DNA from: Psococerastis gibbosa
Lineage: Eukaryota > Arthropoda > Insecta > Psocodea > Psocidae
Direction: 5' to 3'
DNA: 64,000 bases
Assembly (NCBI GenBank): GCA_963971405.1
Contig: OZ020488.1
Span: 27,919,089 to 27,983,088 of the forward strand
A program made the translations under genes and the position numbers. Under the pieces are notes generated by a model. It made no database searches and had not been told where the DNA came from. It worked only from the letters and a program-made list of their open reading frames with translations. Of the stretch, positions 51,210 through 63,430 are shown one piece after another (position 1 is the stretch's first letter; every line of letters begins with the position of its first letter).

Positions 51210-52204
51210 TACTGCTGGATTGACTGGATTCAGTCCAAACTATAGGCCAACCATTATTTCAGAAATGAAATGAAAATTGGCAGTAAATATCAAATTTTTG
51301 TTCCCAAAGTAAGAAAAATAATAATTGTCACTTACTTTGATTGGAACTGAAACCGTTGCCAATTTGTAATTGTAAGGTAAAACAGGTACTTACTTCTACT
51401 GTAGGTGAAATTTGATGAGCAGAAATAAGTGGCTGGAAATTGATATGAATTTTACTGCGATTTTATGATAGAACTCCAGTCACCAAATTATGTTATTCCT
51501 AAGTACGGTATATAACCTTTGTGCAGATATTTTACAGATACCGTAACATATCCTATCTCTGTAAATTAATATCTAACACACGTCTTCCATTTTAAATACG
51601 TCTCTTCACTCGTGTTGTTGAAGTATAAACTTGTACTGCTTGTACTTAATACTATTAGTTATTAGTGGGTAAAATTCACCAGATTGACTAATTTATTATA
51701 GAATAAAGCCTGTACTGGCATATTAATGGTGTCCCCAGGATTTTCAATGTCTTTTACCATTCCATCATAGTCATAAAAACATATATAAAGGTAGGTATAT
51801 ATCTAGCTATAAGTAAAAATGTGTACTGTAAACACCTCGGTACAAAACCATAGTCGGTACTTGGGCATTTTAATTTTTTTCAATGTCACAAAACTGATAA
51901 TGTAGGTACGAGTAGATTTGTTAAAAATCCCTTTTTCCCTGTGGCTTAGTGAGTGAGTGTTCTATACTACGAAGTAACATTATACAATGGAAGTATACGT
52001 CGTGCAATGCTACCAGCAATTAAGAATTGAAAGAAAAATGAAGCACTGTTTTTTTCGATTTCATGAGTGTATGTCCGTTTTTCACATTTTGGAATAACAA
52101 GCACAATGTTTTATTTGTTTTAATTCCTGGCCCATAGGCGCAATCTTCAATGTCTAAGATGTGCTAAACTGTAGATTTCGATCGCTTTTGTCCCAAAAAA
52201 GGGC
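51210..52204. other. AT-rich, nothing recognisable
   Basis: Only short ORFs and no repeat structure that I can support. Confidence 0.4.
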
Positions 52205-52208
52205 GTTA

Positions 52209-52348
52209 GGCGGTTATTCCACCGACGTCAATAGTGATAGTAATGGTGGTATTGACGTGGTTGCAGACATTAAAGACAGTCTAAAAATGCCTGCTACCAC
52301 GTGAATACCACGATTACTATCACTATTGACGTCGGTGGAATAACCACC
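52209..52348. mobile_element. Short Harbinger-like MITE
   Basis: Ends GGCGGTTATTCCACCGACGT and ACGTCGGTGGAATAACCACC are inverted. Inner blocks GACGTGGTTGCAGACATT and CTGCTACCACGTG match the 37431 element. The flanks are TTA on the left and TAA on the right, so the duplication is imperfect or one side is changed. Confidence 0.75.
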
Positions 52349-52924
52349 TAATAATAATATTATAATAATTTCATATGCCCTGGAGCAGAGCAGAGCATGT
52401 AGGTAGTTTAATATGCTTGCGTCATTATCCGTGTTGATTGAGAACAAAAAATTCATTTTCAAAATTCAAAATGCACCATATTTCTCAGTAGGCTATAGCA
52501 CATGATGGAACTCAGGGACGCCGAGTTTTAAAAACTCTGGGGGGGGGGCAAGAATTCGGTACTCTGGAAAGTATTAAGAAAATGCATTGGTATAAATGGT
52601 TACTTAAAATAACTATAATGCAGAAAACGTTGACAGACGTCACTCGCTCTTGCTATACAATTATTGACTACGCAGCCTTTATATCAAAAATCATTCGAAA
52701 GTTGGGTATACGTGCGGTGTAAATGCCAAATTTTGTGATTTACTTTTATCTTAATGTTTGAAATATTAAGTGAGACAAATAAATAAACTGCACTAAGGGT
52801 TCTTTGCATCTGGGCTGCCCCCCCCCCCCCAGAAACCAGTCTGCGGGGGCAAGATTGACCTTCCCCCCCCCCAACTCCCAAGTCGGCGTCCCTGATGGAA
52901 CTAATTGATATGAAATGAAGCGTT

Positions 52925-53128
52925 TAGAAGCCAAGGGGTGCAAGTTACAAAAATAAACATTCAAGTTTGCAACTCAATTTAAAATATACAGGCATACCCC
53001 ATTTCCATGAATTCTTGCATTGTCAAATGACAGATCCCGCGATGTTCCTGTTGGTTTCTACGATAAAGAGCAGCAAGAGTAACAGCACTTAACACGAAAA
53101 AAATGACACTTGCACCCCTTGGCTTCTA
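52925..53128. mobile_element. Foldback element with 21-bp terminal arms
   Basis: TAGAAGCCAAGGGGTGCAAG at the left and CTTGCACCCCTTGGCTTCTA at the right are exact complements. The inside (GACAGATCCCGCGATGTTCC) is not self-complementary. No ORF. Confidence 0.7.
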
Positions 53129-53201
53129 AGGTCTTCAAATATCAATTAATAGAAGTAGACATTTTCTAGCTATAAAGGATAGTGTCACACTATGACTCCG
53201 T

Positions 53202-53763
53202 CAGTGGCGGGGGGGGGGGGGGGGGGGGTGAGGGCGTCAAGACCCCCCCTTAACGCCCCGAAGAGGCGGCAAAATGACGATGAAAATTTTTTATTAACAT
53301 TTAAATTTAAAGAAAACATTCAATAATATAACAATAATAAAACGTTTTGCCAATAAATGAAAACATCGAAGGGTCGATTTTGTTTTGTAGGCTGAAATAG
53401 ACATAAAATAAAATCTTCCATTCATAATTACATTTAATTTTGTATTGCTTACAATTAATCAATTAATAATAATTATCATATTTAACATTGCGGTTAACAT
53501 TTAAATGATTTGGATGTGTAACTCTACTTATATTAAGGAAGTAAAGAAATTTTTCAACCTGCAGCTGTATCAATTTTTTAATAGTTTTTTCTAGCGTCTG
53601 TAAGAAGTAGGTAACAACCTAAACCTAAACAGCTACATGTTGTGTTGTCCTATATATATAGTAGGATGCCAATGGTCCACATCAAAGAGCACTAGAGACA
53701 ATACTATGGGGGCGGCAAATTCGACCGTGACCCCCCTTAAAAAAAACTCTCTATCCGCCTCTG
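53202..53763. mobile_element. Non-autonomous hAT element, exact 8-bp TSD
   Basis: Ends CAGTGGCGG and CCGCCTCTG match with one mismatch, flanked by GACTCCGT (53194-53201, 53764-53771). The left end is followed by an 18-base G-run (53211-53228). No transposase remains. Confidence 0.85.
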
Positions 53764-54466
53764 GACTCCGTATGCCGTCAGAGTAAAATCCGGCTGCATA
53801 GGTTAAAGTAAATTAAAGCAAGATTATTCAAGAATCATCACATTACTACCCCTAAAAGCTATTAATAGATGACTAACTCAAGGGCGCAGATGGAACGACA
53901 GAGATTTAAACCACATGCAGCCCTAAACTCCCCGCGACACTGAGTGTGATAGTGCGAGTATTTGTTGTATTCTGTCTGTAATAGGTATTGCAAGTCAAAG
54001 ACAGGGCCAATGATAGATCGGGTTGCAGGTGATTTTTTTCTTCCTCATGTTGGCAGCTAGGTATTTTATGCACCACCGTTTCTTGTTATTTGAGGTTGAA
54101 ATAGAATACTGAGAGCGCTCTCAATATTGATCGTTGAATATTGGTGTTGCACGTGCACATGAGACAAGTTGTGGGAAGTAACCATTTGGATTGTATGACG
54201 CGTGACAGCATTTGTCTTCCACAGTGCCTTCCCTCAGGAGCAGGTGGTGAGGGTCATAGGTCATAGGCGAATCCAGGATTTGTTTCGGAGGGAGGGGGTT
54301 GACGGGAAGCCCATAACGAGGGGGCCACTTACCTGTATAATTCAAGTCTCACTCTTTACGGGGATTTCTCAATTTTTATTTAAGCTGCACCTTCTGGATC
54401 CTTTCATTTGACCTGTGTCTTTGATTTGTGTCTTTTAATTTTATCAAGATCAGGGGAGACTGCTAC

Positions 54467-54641
54467 CAATGGCGGATCCACGGGGGTCACGACCCTAATT
54501 GAGTAAATTCATATCATAAGATAGTGAAAATATTTTTTTTTACAAAAGCCATTTCCCGGGAGAATGGGGTATAGGCTGCACACCTACACAAACTACTTGT
54601 GACCCCCCCCCTCCTTAAATTATCGGCTGGATCCGCCCTTG
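54467..54641. mobile_element. hAT-type MITE, near-exact TSD
   Basis: CAATGGCGGATCC at the left and GGATCCGCCCTTG at the right; flanks ACTGCTAC and ACTGCTGC differ at one base. G- and C-rich sequence just inside both ends. Confidence 0.75.
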
Positions 54642-54649
54642 ACTGCTGC

Positions 54650-55835
54650 AGCTCCAATTCCGAAATAATTTGCTAAATTAAATTTAGTGGGTAGGCAGGC
54701 AGACTTGGCAACAAAACGGAAAATAGTGAATGTATAGTATATACTGCATACTCTCGAAATAGTCCTTGACAGCTCAAAAATCTCTGAATGGACTCAACTA
54801 GGGCTTTTAAATAACCTCCTCCATTTCAAAAACACCTCATTCCCAATATAATTGTCCGATATCAGTGAATGGATGAATCAATAATAGCCAATAGGATTTC
54901 CACAAGAGTGATTCGCGATATGGGGAAGAATTGTCAAAAACCACTCTACTGTGACTTCCTATTCTACACTGCAAACGAGAAGATATGACAAATAGTGCAT
55001 ACAATACGAACGCTGTTTGACCAATCTCTTTGTCAAGCCAAGTTCTTTGCTCTTTGTAACGAGGTGTCGCTTGCAGATGACTTGAAGATATCGGCCCGAT
55101 TTGCCCCCCGGAGCGCCACAGAAAGGCCCACCGCGTTATTTGTGTGGGGAGGTTCATCCATTTAACCGTAGAACCTTTCAAAGCAATCAGCATGAAGTCG
55201 ACTATTAGACTGTTAACCATACGTATTTGTATATTGAGGGTTTCATGATATAGACCCAGTTTTTCGCACCTGGTTTTAAATAGCTGGGTGTTATTGAGTT
55301 AAGTGAGTGGCAAATTTTCGCGGTAAACAATATGCTATACGATAGGTAGGTACCTAGTTTATACCTGTTCAGTGTCCACTAAAACTCAAATAAGGCACTA
55401 AGAATGTAAGAGAGACTGCTATAATAATTCGTCTGTAGGTTGACTAGAGAGCCAATTCGCCAACGTGAAAGCTAATTACAGAAAAAATTTAAATTAGGTT
55501 TTTTGCACCGATTTCAATCTTAAAGTAAATCAATCAATCAATCAATCAATCAATATATTCAAAATTAAGAATACAATACAAAATATACATATTAGAAAAT
55601 GAACCCTATAGGCCATGTGGCCCGTGATGGGTTCTGTCTTAGTTGCTAGGTTAGTATTATAAGGTGTTAATATTAATTATAGAAAAATAGGCTGCATACA
55701 GTATGCATGTGGAAAGCTAGTTAAAGAAGAAATAATTTGATTCTGTGGAAAACAAGACTTTTGGATAAGAAAGAAAAATGGGCTATAAATCGTTCAAGTA
55801 GACAGAATTTTAAAATTTCGGGTTAGGACTACTCC
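54650..55835. other. No recognisable gene
   Basis: A 127-codon minus ORF at 54837-55220 has no domain I recognise and may be chance or TE-derived. (CAAT)n microsatellite at about 55525-55552. Confidence 0.35.
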
Positions 55836-55837
55836 TA

Positions 55838-56030
55838 ACTTGGTCGTGTGCACAGTACCGGTAGGGAAACATGGTAGGACTTGTCCTGGTCACCTCCGAA
55901 GTAATCGTGTGACTTCACTGTGTTTGCCAAGTGGTTCTCAATCCACTATAATCAGGAGGTCCACTGTCCTATGAACTGGCATAGGACAGTCAAGTCGGGG
56001 TCGCTCTATGGGCCCAAATATGAGGCCTAA
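55838..56030 (+). mobile_element. SINE-like repeat B, copy 3
   Basis: CTTGGTCGTGTGCACAGTAC, CCTGGTCACCTCCGAAGTAA and AATCAGGAGGTCCACTGTCC identify it as the family of 9949-10302; 3' truncated. Confidence 0.6.
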
Positions 56031-56254
56031 GTCGTTATTAACCCGACGAACACTACTACTAGGACTATTCCTATATAGGTGTCCTATACCCCTGGATACG
56101 TTCTTGTTGAGGTTCAAAGACTAACTTGATTATAGAGGATCCAAACTAAGATCGACCTTCAGGCTTCACTCATCTTTTAATGGATGAATATATTTTATAA
56201 GCAATTTAGTAAGCTAAGAATGAAAAAAAATTAGTTGCCTGTGAAAAAAGGCTA

Positions 56255-56650
56255 TTCTTCTTCTTCTTCTTCTTCTTCTCGTGCCCCTTCAACGTTGAAG
56301 ATTGGCGATCATTTGAGCGAAACTTTTCGCTCATGATGATTATACAAGGGATGCCCCGAAGGACCTTTAATGCAGTGGTTTCCCGTTGCCTTCTGCATCC
56401 TTATGCCGTTGACTCCTCTGTTGAATTCTTCCGCCTTTAGGGAGCTTTTCTCTCCCATGGACAAAAGGGTGCCCATGCCCTAGCTCCAAGGAGCTAGATG
56501 GGGGATCTTTAACCGGACCCCACTCGGTACTGCTTGGTCGGGGACTGCTTATTCATCTTATTCGCAGCTAACCATCATATCTGATGGCCGTTCACTATCC
56601 GCCACCTGTGACCCCACTAGTAGCCTGCGGTTCAGCCCTAGCAAAGGCTA
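56255..56650 (+). repeat. SINE-like repeat with (TTC)n start
   Basis: A (TTC)n run (56255-56280) leads into a GC-richer body with blocks GTGGTTTCCCGTTGCCTTC, AAAAGGGTGCCCATGCCCT, GGGGATCTTTAACCGGACCC and CTGATGGCCGTTCACTATCC. The even GC content, lack of ORF and neat start suggest a SINE or other short interspersed repeat; only one copy is seen here. Confidence 0.4.
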
Positions 56651-56833
56651 TAATTAATTAAAAATACAAAAATCACTTTTTTCAAATATAAATTTGCAGC
56701 GATGTGTTTAACAAAAAATGTTTACATTAACTAAACCGTAATTACTAAGCCTATAACTGAAATTAGAGGATATAGAAAAACTGGGCTTGGCGGGATTCGA
56801 ACCCACGATATACGTCAAACTAAGCCTATAGAG

Positions 56834-57449
56834 CAGGGGTTCCCAAACTGTGGTACGCGTACCACCAAGTGGTACGTTTAAGGTTTCCTGGTGGTACGCT
56901 AGCAGATATCAGCAGCATGAAGGATACGTTTGAAGAGCAAGGTGTTGTTGCGTTTTGGCTAGCCACTAAAAAAGAATACCCTTCTCTGTCTGAGCAAGCA
57001 GTTAAGTTCCTTATGCCGTTTGTAAGTACATACTTATGTAAAAGCGGATTCTCTGAACTGCTATACACAAAAAACAAATATCGGAACAAATTATATCAGT
57101 TGAAGAAGATTTAAGGGTGAAAATGACTTCATTTGAGCCAGACATTGACTCCCTGCTTCAAAAAAGGCAACAGCATCCTTCTCACTAGTGACTAGTGTAG
57201 TTAAGAATAAGATTTAACAACTTTATTTTTTTGGAATGTTCCTTATTTTATTATTAAATGCTAATGTCACTTAGAAAGGTTTAAGTTACTAAAAATCCTG
57301 AATTGTAATAGGTCCATAAACAACTGATTAACTTGAAAACTAAAAGAAATACATGGGGCCAATACGACTATTATTAGGGATAATTGACTTTTGAGACGAA
57401 TAAAACATTGTGGTACGCGGCGATTTTTGTAACTGTTTGGGAACCCCTG
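56834..57449 (+). mobile_element. hAT element retaining a transposase tail, exact 8-bp TSD
   Basis: Ends CAGGGGTTCCCAAAC and GTTTGGGAACCCCTG are perfect inverted repeats, with GTGGTACGCG inside each, and CTATAGAG flanks both sides (56826-56833, 57450-57457). Inside, the frame from 56869 reads FWLATKKEYPSLSEQAVKF, LMPFVSTYLCKSGFSELLYT, KNKYRNKL and, after one frameshift, VEEDLRVKM and DSLLQKRQQHPSH: the C-terminal dimerisation (hATC) region of ZBED5/FAM200-type hAT transposases. So this is an internally deleted hAT. It splits a tRNA-like sequence (GGTTCGAATCC B box on the minus strand at 56790-56805). Confidence 0.9.
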
Positions 57450-57457
57450 CTATAGAG

Positions 57458-58111
57458 TATGCAAACGTAGGGTTGCCTATATTTTTCCTGGCCTAACTAT
57501 TGGGTTGCTAGGTTTAAACAGGTACCTTGGTTCTAGTTACTTTCACCCACATGTTTAATCTATAAATTAAACATTATTTTTTTTATTTTTTTATTTTTAT
57601 AATTTTATTGCTGGATACGATGATATAGGGTTGCCAGAAAAAAGTCTGTCCTGAATGACGGTTTAAAAAAATGAAATTATTGGATCGAAAATTGGAACAA
57701 TAAAGGAACGAGGAAACTTTCGCGAAAATAAAAGGTTAAACTAACCCCGAAGTTAATTATTAATTCATTAATACTTAATAATAATTAAGTTAATAATAAC
57801 CCTGATGGAATGGGAAACCTGAAAACTATTGAGTTCTCTCTATTGTGGGCAACATCAACATTTCCGTCCACAATTTCACCGTAACCCCAGCGTTTAAATT
57901 TGTCATATTTGCTAATTTGGGGTTATTTAGCTCTTTCGTGTTTATGCTACGGCAGCAATACCTGACTTTCTGCCATTATCGCATTATAAGTTTCACTTGA
58001 ATAGTCTCGCTTGGAAAGATCATTTAGCGAGTCCCAATTCAAACTCGTGGAGCATATCGTAGGTACGATTGTTGGATCTAATAGCAAACTTAACAGCTCG
58101 TTGAACAAGAT
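57458..58111. other. AT-rich, nothing recognisable
   Basis: No ORF of note and no repeat structure visible; upstream flank of the first tRNA gene. Confidence 0.4.
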
Positions 58112-58183
58112 GCGATGGTGGTGTAATGGTCAGCATAGTTGCCTTCCAAGCAGTTGATCCGGGTTCGATTCCCGGCCATCGCA
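58112..58183 (+). tRNA. tRNA-Gly (anticodon TCC), copy 1
   Basis: A complete 72-nt tRNA: acceptor stem GCGATGG pairing with CCATCGC, discriminator A, A box TGGTGTAATGGTCAGCAT, anticodon loop CTTCCAA (TCC, 58145-58147), variable loop and B box GGTTCGATTCC, T arm CCGGG/CCCGG. A T-run (TTTTTA) that can end pol III transcription starts a few bases downstream. It reads GGA codons. Confidence 0.97.
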
Positions 58184-59252
58184 TAATTTTTATTCATCAA
58201 ATTGGTTAATTGGTGTATTAGCGAATAAATTATTAGTACTAGGCTCTGTAACTTATATGATTCTCAGGTTATGCCTTCCCCCCTTATACTAGTAGTATTG
58301 ATATGTCTGCCAAGTCAAATCTACATAAGACAAGAAATCCTGGAGATCGTACGGTACTTTATTTTGGTTTGTCAGTTCTTGTCACATTAACCGGTAGGTA
58401 CTCAACTCTCAGCCTCCGCGGTATGTGAGCTATTCGCGCATGTGTTCAAAATGAAATCCCCCCACAGGCATACGTAATCTTATGACTGTGAAAATTAGGC
58501 TAAATTAAATTCAATACCGGCCTGATCGAGATTTTTACAAATACTTACATATTGACAATTACAAATATATATATATATATCTATATATATATATTGTATA
58601 TATAATATATATATTGTATATATAATATAATTATATAATAATATTAATAATTAATAATGCAATAATATCAAAATCAAACAATAATTTTTTTAAATATTTT
58701 AGAGGAAAGAAAAAATACGCGCTTTTTCGGCAAGCTACAATATTTAAAGCTATTTTATTTATTTTCCTACAGATAATTCATGCGCAAGCGCATATTTCAG
58801 TATTTTCAAGTCTGGAAACCACCTACGTCCTACACTAATAAAGAAACTTAAGCTTTTGTAGCTTAAAAAAAAAAAATCCAAATTAGGTACAGTGCCTATA
58901 CTCATTCAAACATTCAGTTCGTGAAGAACACTTAAACTAGACAAATTAGTCAGCTTCGTATTTTGCATTTGATTGGACCCATAACTTTCCTCAGCTTAGG
59001 ATGCCAACAAGGACCATGGAAAAATGGAAAAAGACCCCCTTCCCAGCTTATAGGTGGTTATATATAGCATTACAAATAATAATAACAAATAATAAATCTC
59101 AGTACAAATTTTAGCACTAGATAGAATTGATATATAGATTATTTATAGTGACGAAATTTTCATATATTTTTTTACTCCTCGTCAGTACCTACCTTTAAAA
59201 GTTAGCAAATCAATTTTTTATTTCAAGACCTATTATAGTTATTAATGTTCCC

Positions 59253-59295
<43 letters not shown>

Positions 59296-59718
59296 ATGGG
59301 GGGGTTTTGGCTAAAAAGGTTTGGGCTCCGCGGAAATATAGTAGTTTTTTGGGGGGTCCGAAGCAAATGAAAGTTTGAGAACCCCTGAGAGAGTATGAGT
59401 GAAGTTAATGCGTGTCACGCCCTAACTGCACATGTGACGTCATGTGGTCACCTCTAAACATATCTTATACCTGTACAGTTGCCATTGCAAACTGCCTTGG
59501 GTGTTCCCCGACGGTCATGTGACATTCCCAGACCGTTTCGCTGTTGGCAATTCACACGTATGGTATGCCATGGAGTGCTTGCCGGCCGGTAACGCGTGCA
59601 TAAACCCATATTGATAAGACCTTAAAGTTGGCCGTAAGTTCAGAAGCAGTTTATTCGTTGTGTTTTCATTCAAGTAAGTGCCACTGATAACGTCCTGTGG
59701 CACTAAATCTGTCATAAT
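58184..59718. other. AT microsatellite and poly-T, no gene
   Basis: (TA)n tract about 58566-58640, a T-run of about 35 bases near 59258-59293 followed by a G-rich stretch, and no gene. Confidence 0.4.
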
Positions 59719-59790
59719 GCGATGGTGGTGTAATGGTCAGCATAGTTGCCTTCCAAGCAGTTGATCCGGGTTCGATTCCCGGCCATCGCA
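59719..59790 (+). tRNA. tRNA-Gly (anticodon TCC), copy 2
   Basis: Identical over 72 nt to the copy at 58112-58183, same strand, 1.6 kb downstream, with an AAAATTTTTA tail for pol III termination. The sequences upstream of the two genes are not alike, so it is not a simple recent tandem duplication of a larger unit. Confidence 0.97.
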
Positions 59791-59794
59791 AAAT

Positions 59795-60365
59795 TTTTAT
59801 CGTGTTATTTTATTTTGTTATTTTTATTTTTTGTTTAAAAAATACTTTTGCCTATGTTTGAGTACCTATGAGATGGAGACTAATGTAATTCGAATTACCT
59901 ATATTGTGTGTCACACTGTCTACAAATAACGAAGGTCACCGTCACGTTTTACCTTATCTCGAAGAACGGGTAATACATTGGACTGGTATGTACACAGTTC
60001 AGCTCTAGCTACTCTAAACTTCATGTTTTAGATTTAATTCTAACTCTGGAATCACAAATTTTGAATTTGAATGGTTAAATATAGCCTACGCGCTTTTTGT
60101 GTTTTTTTAATTTTTTTCAGGAGGTTTGATACTGATACATTTTCAAATTCAAATTTGTTAACGCCTTATAACGCCTTCAATAGTTACTAGGCCGTCAGTT
60201 ATTAAACTCGAAAATGAAGGCCAATTTAATTGTTGATAATAATATAATGAACCCTTATTTTTTATTAAATTAATGTGACATTGAAATTATACATAAAACT
60301 CACATATAAATAATTTCAACCCTCCGAACCCCGGACCTCCCTGTGCTAATGCTAGGTGTCCTGAG
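59795..60365. other. AT-rich, nothing recognisable
   Basis: No gene or repeat identified. Confidence 0.4.
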
Positions 60366-60545
60366 GTTTTTTTCAACGCCGGCTTTCAGCATTTCAGCTT
60401 TGAGCAACCCTGTCCGCCTGGCAGTCTGTTTATTAACTTGAGACACCCTAAGGGCAGACTCCTTTAAAGGGGAGTTGACTGACAGGGTGGACCTGACCTG
60501 ATTATAGTGGATTCCGGACCACTTGGGGAACCTAACCTGTCCTGA
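60366..60545 (-). mobile_element. SINE-like repeat B, copy 4
   Basis: Reverse copy of the 3' half: CAACCCTGTCCGCCTGGCAG, TTGAGACACCCTAAGGGC, GTGGATTCCGGACCACTTGG. The 5' half is missing. Confidence 0.6.
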
Positions 60546-60549
60546 GTTG

Positions 60550-61840
60550 TACTATAGTATTGTATTAAATGTATTGGTCTGTTCTATGTACTGTATGGAG
60601 TTGTTATCATAGTTGTTATATAAATCAATTCAAATCTATTAGCCAATTGCAATTTATCCTCCTGTAATTTTCTAGAAACTTTTCAAAATTTATTATTATT
60701 ACTTAAGTTATGTTAAAACATCACAAATTCAATCACACAAACCTTTCATAGGTTTTGATTGAGGTGCCCACGGAGGAATTTATACATATATATATTTAGT
60801 AGGAACATTGTTAATTTCTTAGTGGGTTTGTTGTATAATTAATTTCATTTTGTATTGTATGAAATATATTTCTTTCTTTCTTTCTTTCTTTACATAGGCT
60901 ACATCTACAATCTACTGCGGATTAAATAGAAACAACGGAACCTTTTTTATTATTTAAGAATAACAAGCCCAGTGATAGGTTAGTCTGAATAGTCTGACAG
61001 ATACTATAAAATGTAATCAAAACCCCCACTGAGGTTTTCTCCAAAATCAAAATTCCAATGCGATCCTGGGTCTTGTTTATTATGATAAGGCTCCATGTGT
61101 CAATCAAGTCAACCCTATGGGGCACTTGCCAGCAGTTGGTGCCGTACAAAACGCTGCATTCCGTTCCATTTTCCTGTCGACAGACGTCATCTGGGCCGCT
61201 AGTTATGTAAAGGTGCATCGAGACGAAAATTTGAAAACTAGGGGCCTTATGTTTGTTATTCCTGGCCCAGAGGTTACCCATGTTTGGAACGAAATTATTA
61301 TTCTTTATTCCCTTTTGTATTGTAGTTTTGGGCAAGATTAAATTTAATAATGGGATAACAGAATAATAATTCGCTTATAAATGGACGAGATTTGGTATGA
61401 TGCGTTGTTTGTCACGGTTTCTTCCTCCCAGGTGTGCCTTATTACTTGTATTTTTCATCCAGTCCTAATCCTAAATATTATGCATTCATTCACTATAATA
61501 ATCCGTTGGCCATGTGTACAGGTACTCAAGGCCGTACGGTGCCATGAGTAGGGTAGGCACCATAGACGGATACAGGGGGTAGGGGGGTTGCTGCCTACGT
61601 CTCTTCTGTTTTGCCCCAACTACACGCCTCCCCCCGAAATGGACTGAATCCGTCCCTGATAAGCACGTATGAACAGGATTCCACTTTGGGGGCATATGTA
61701 TGTTTGAGAAACGTTAGTGGGTGGCCTATAGTAGGAGGAAATTTTTTCAAAAAAATAGCCGTGCGGAATAGTGCGGTTGACGCACTGTGATGGTAGTAAA
61801 GGCTACAATTTTACAGACGGAGATTCATTTAACAGCAACA
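60550..61840. other. No recognisable gene; tetranucleotide repeat
   Basis: (TTCT)n at about 60867-60892. Both strands of 60922-61341 are open over long stretches (minus ORF 137 codons with SGPDDVCRQENGTECSVLYG), but I cannot assign a family and splice sites are weak. Confidence 0.3.
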
Positions 61841-61841
61841 G

Positions 61842-62010
61842 CAGCCTGATCGAGGCGATTATAATACCGGGGTTAAATAAATACACTAGGATTATAACTG
61901 TAAAAAAACAAATTTTGAATAGCACTTTCCATTATAAAATTATCTTGTTTACATTTTTAATACCAGGGGATTAAATAAATACCGGTATTATGATCGCCTC
62001 GATCAGGCTG
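61842..62010. mobile_element. Foldback MITE, 'CAGCCTGATCGAGGCG' family
   Basis: Ends CAGCCTGATCGAGGCG and CGCCTCGATCAGGCTG are perfect inverted repeats; inside reads ATTATAATACCGGGGTTAAA and the inverse. Nearly the same as 3476-3633. Confidence 0.75.
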
Positions 62011-62224
62011 CAGGTCTCCACCGGGGGATTTATTTTTGGAATTAGTGGTGCATACGTACTCCGGGGTCCTTTCCCGGAGGGAACATTTTTATTAAAAGGT
62101 ATAGGAGCGGAATAGTTGGGTTTTACTCACTTTTAAAAAATTAGTAGACTAGATTTCACAGACATTTTTTTTAAATAAATAGGCGTGAAATAGTGTGAGG
62201 CCTACCAAAGGGGTCCTCTCATTC

Positions 62225-62700
62225 ACCCATTTATCTTTATCTTTATCTTTAATTCCAACAATAAGACAATTACATAGTTTGTGACAATTTAGGGCACCAG
62301 CTCGTCTGCGGCTTAACGTTGGTTACCTATCTATATATTCAAATACTATTTTAATTATACTATAGACTAAATACTTATGTGCTATAAGCTAAATACTTAT
62401 CTACTATAAACTAAATGCTAATTATAATATTATAATATTGTCATGTATTATTTCTGAGGCAATCCAGTTTTGCACTTTGCTTTTGAAGAGATACATGTTA
62501 TTTATGTTTTTTATATCCAAGGGCAGTTTGTTGTAATAGGTTAAGCCTGTGAATTGTGCTTGTCTTTGTGTAAGTTTTGTCCGTGTGCGATTTTGTAATA
62601 GTGGTTTTGGTGAAATGTATCTAGTATTATGTTGATGAGTGGTATCTGGGAAATATTCAGGGGGGGGGGGGGTCAAATATGGTTTTGGCAGAGATTTCAA
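62225..62700 (-). pseudogene. LINE (CR1/jockey-like) 3' end
   Basis: Minus-strand ORF encodes HQHNTRYISPKPLLQNRTRT, KLTQRQAQFTGLTYYNKLPL and DIKNINNMYLFKSKVQNWIA, the C-terminal tail of non-LTR reverse transcriptases of the CR1/jockey type. It runs into a simple (TTTATCT)n tail on the + strand view at 62228-62255, the LINE 3' end. 5' truncated. Confidence 0.75.
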
Positions 62701-62899
62701 TGGAGAACCTACCTACTCAATATGATGATATTAATTTATTAAAATATAAGGTTCTGAACCAAATTAACAATTTCTCATCTAAAGCATTTATTACGCTAAA
62801 AACTCGAAAAAGGTCATTACGGTGTACAGTACAGATTTTATAGATGAACAATCAGTCAAATAGTATTAGTATAGTAGTCGTAGTCAGCTAAATAAATTT

Positions 62900-63060
62900 C
62901 AAAATTTGCATTTTGACAGAGGCCATAGCCAGAAATTTTTTCGTTGGGGGGGGGGGGGGGTCCATCTGACGTAACCGGAGGCGAGATAATCTCATCACTA
63001 TATTTGAAACTCCATTCCAGTGTACGCTGAAAAAGGGGGGGGGGGGTTCGGACCCCTTCA
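62900..63060. repeat. Degraded MITE with G-runs
   Basis: Starts GAGGCCATAGCCAGAAATT, like the hAT MITE family of 44016, followed by G-runs at about 62946-62960 and 63037-63048. The right end is not recognisable. Confidence 0.4.
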
Positions 63061-63129
63061 GGCTATTTTATTTCACAAGACTATTTTCATACCTTTGTGC
63101 TCGCTTTGGGAATTAATTTTTTTTCCCTC

Positions 63130-63430
63130 GTTTTTATCCCTAAGAGGGGTCAGCGATATACGGCATGTTCTCTTCCACTCCTTGCGATTCTGTGCTCGAT
63201 ATGTTTTATCCGTCTTATAAGCTCATCTGGCCGCCTTCTTTCGACGTGGCCCCACCAAAATAGTCGTCGTTCCCGCGCTTAGCGTTTGCGGTCTTCATTT
63301 CAACTTTTATTTCTTCGTTCCGGCGTCTAACAGCTAGTGTGAAGCCCAGCATCAGCATCCGCATCTCGGCCACATGCAGTCTTTGTTCTTCGGCCTTTCT
63401 CAAGGCTCAGGACGCTGAGCCATATAACAT
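63130..63430 (-). pseudogene. LINE reverse transcriptase relic (RTE/BovB-like)
   Basis: Minus strand encodes LRKAEEQRLHVAEMRMLMLG-like sequence and, in other frames, FGGATS-like and RRIKHIEHRIARS fragments, the region following the catalytic core in RTE-type reverse transcriptases. Several frame breaks. Confidence 0.7.

Noticed and set aside
54222-54243. Possible 22-bp micro-exon (AFPQEQV) with acceptor and GTGAGG donor
   Set aside because: Too short to support by eye and directly followed by repeat sequence.
54837-55220. 127-codon minus-strand ORF
   Set aside because: No recognisable domain, no start context or splice support; kept only as a note in the gap entry.
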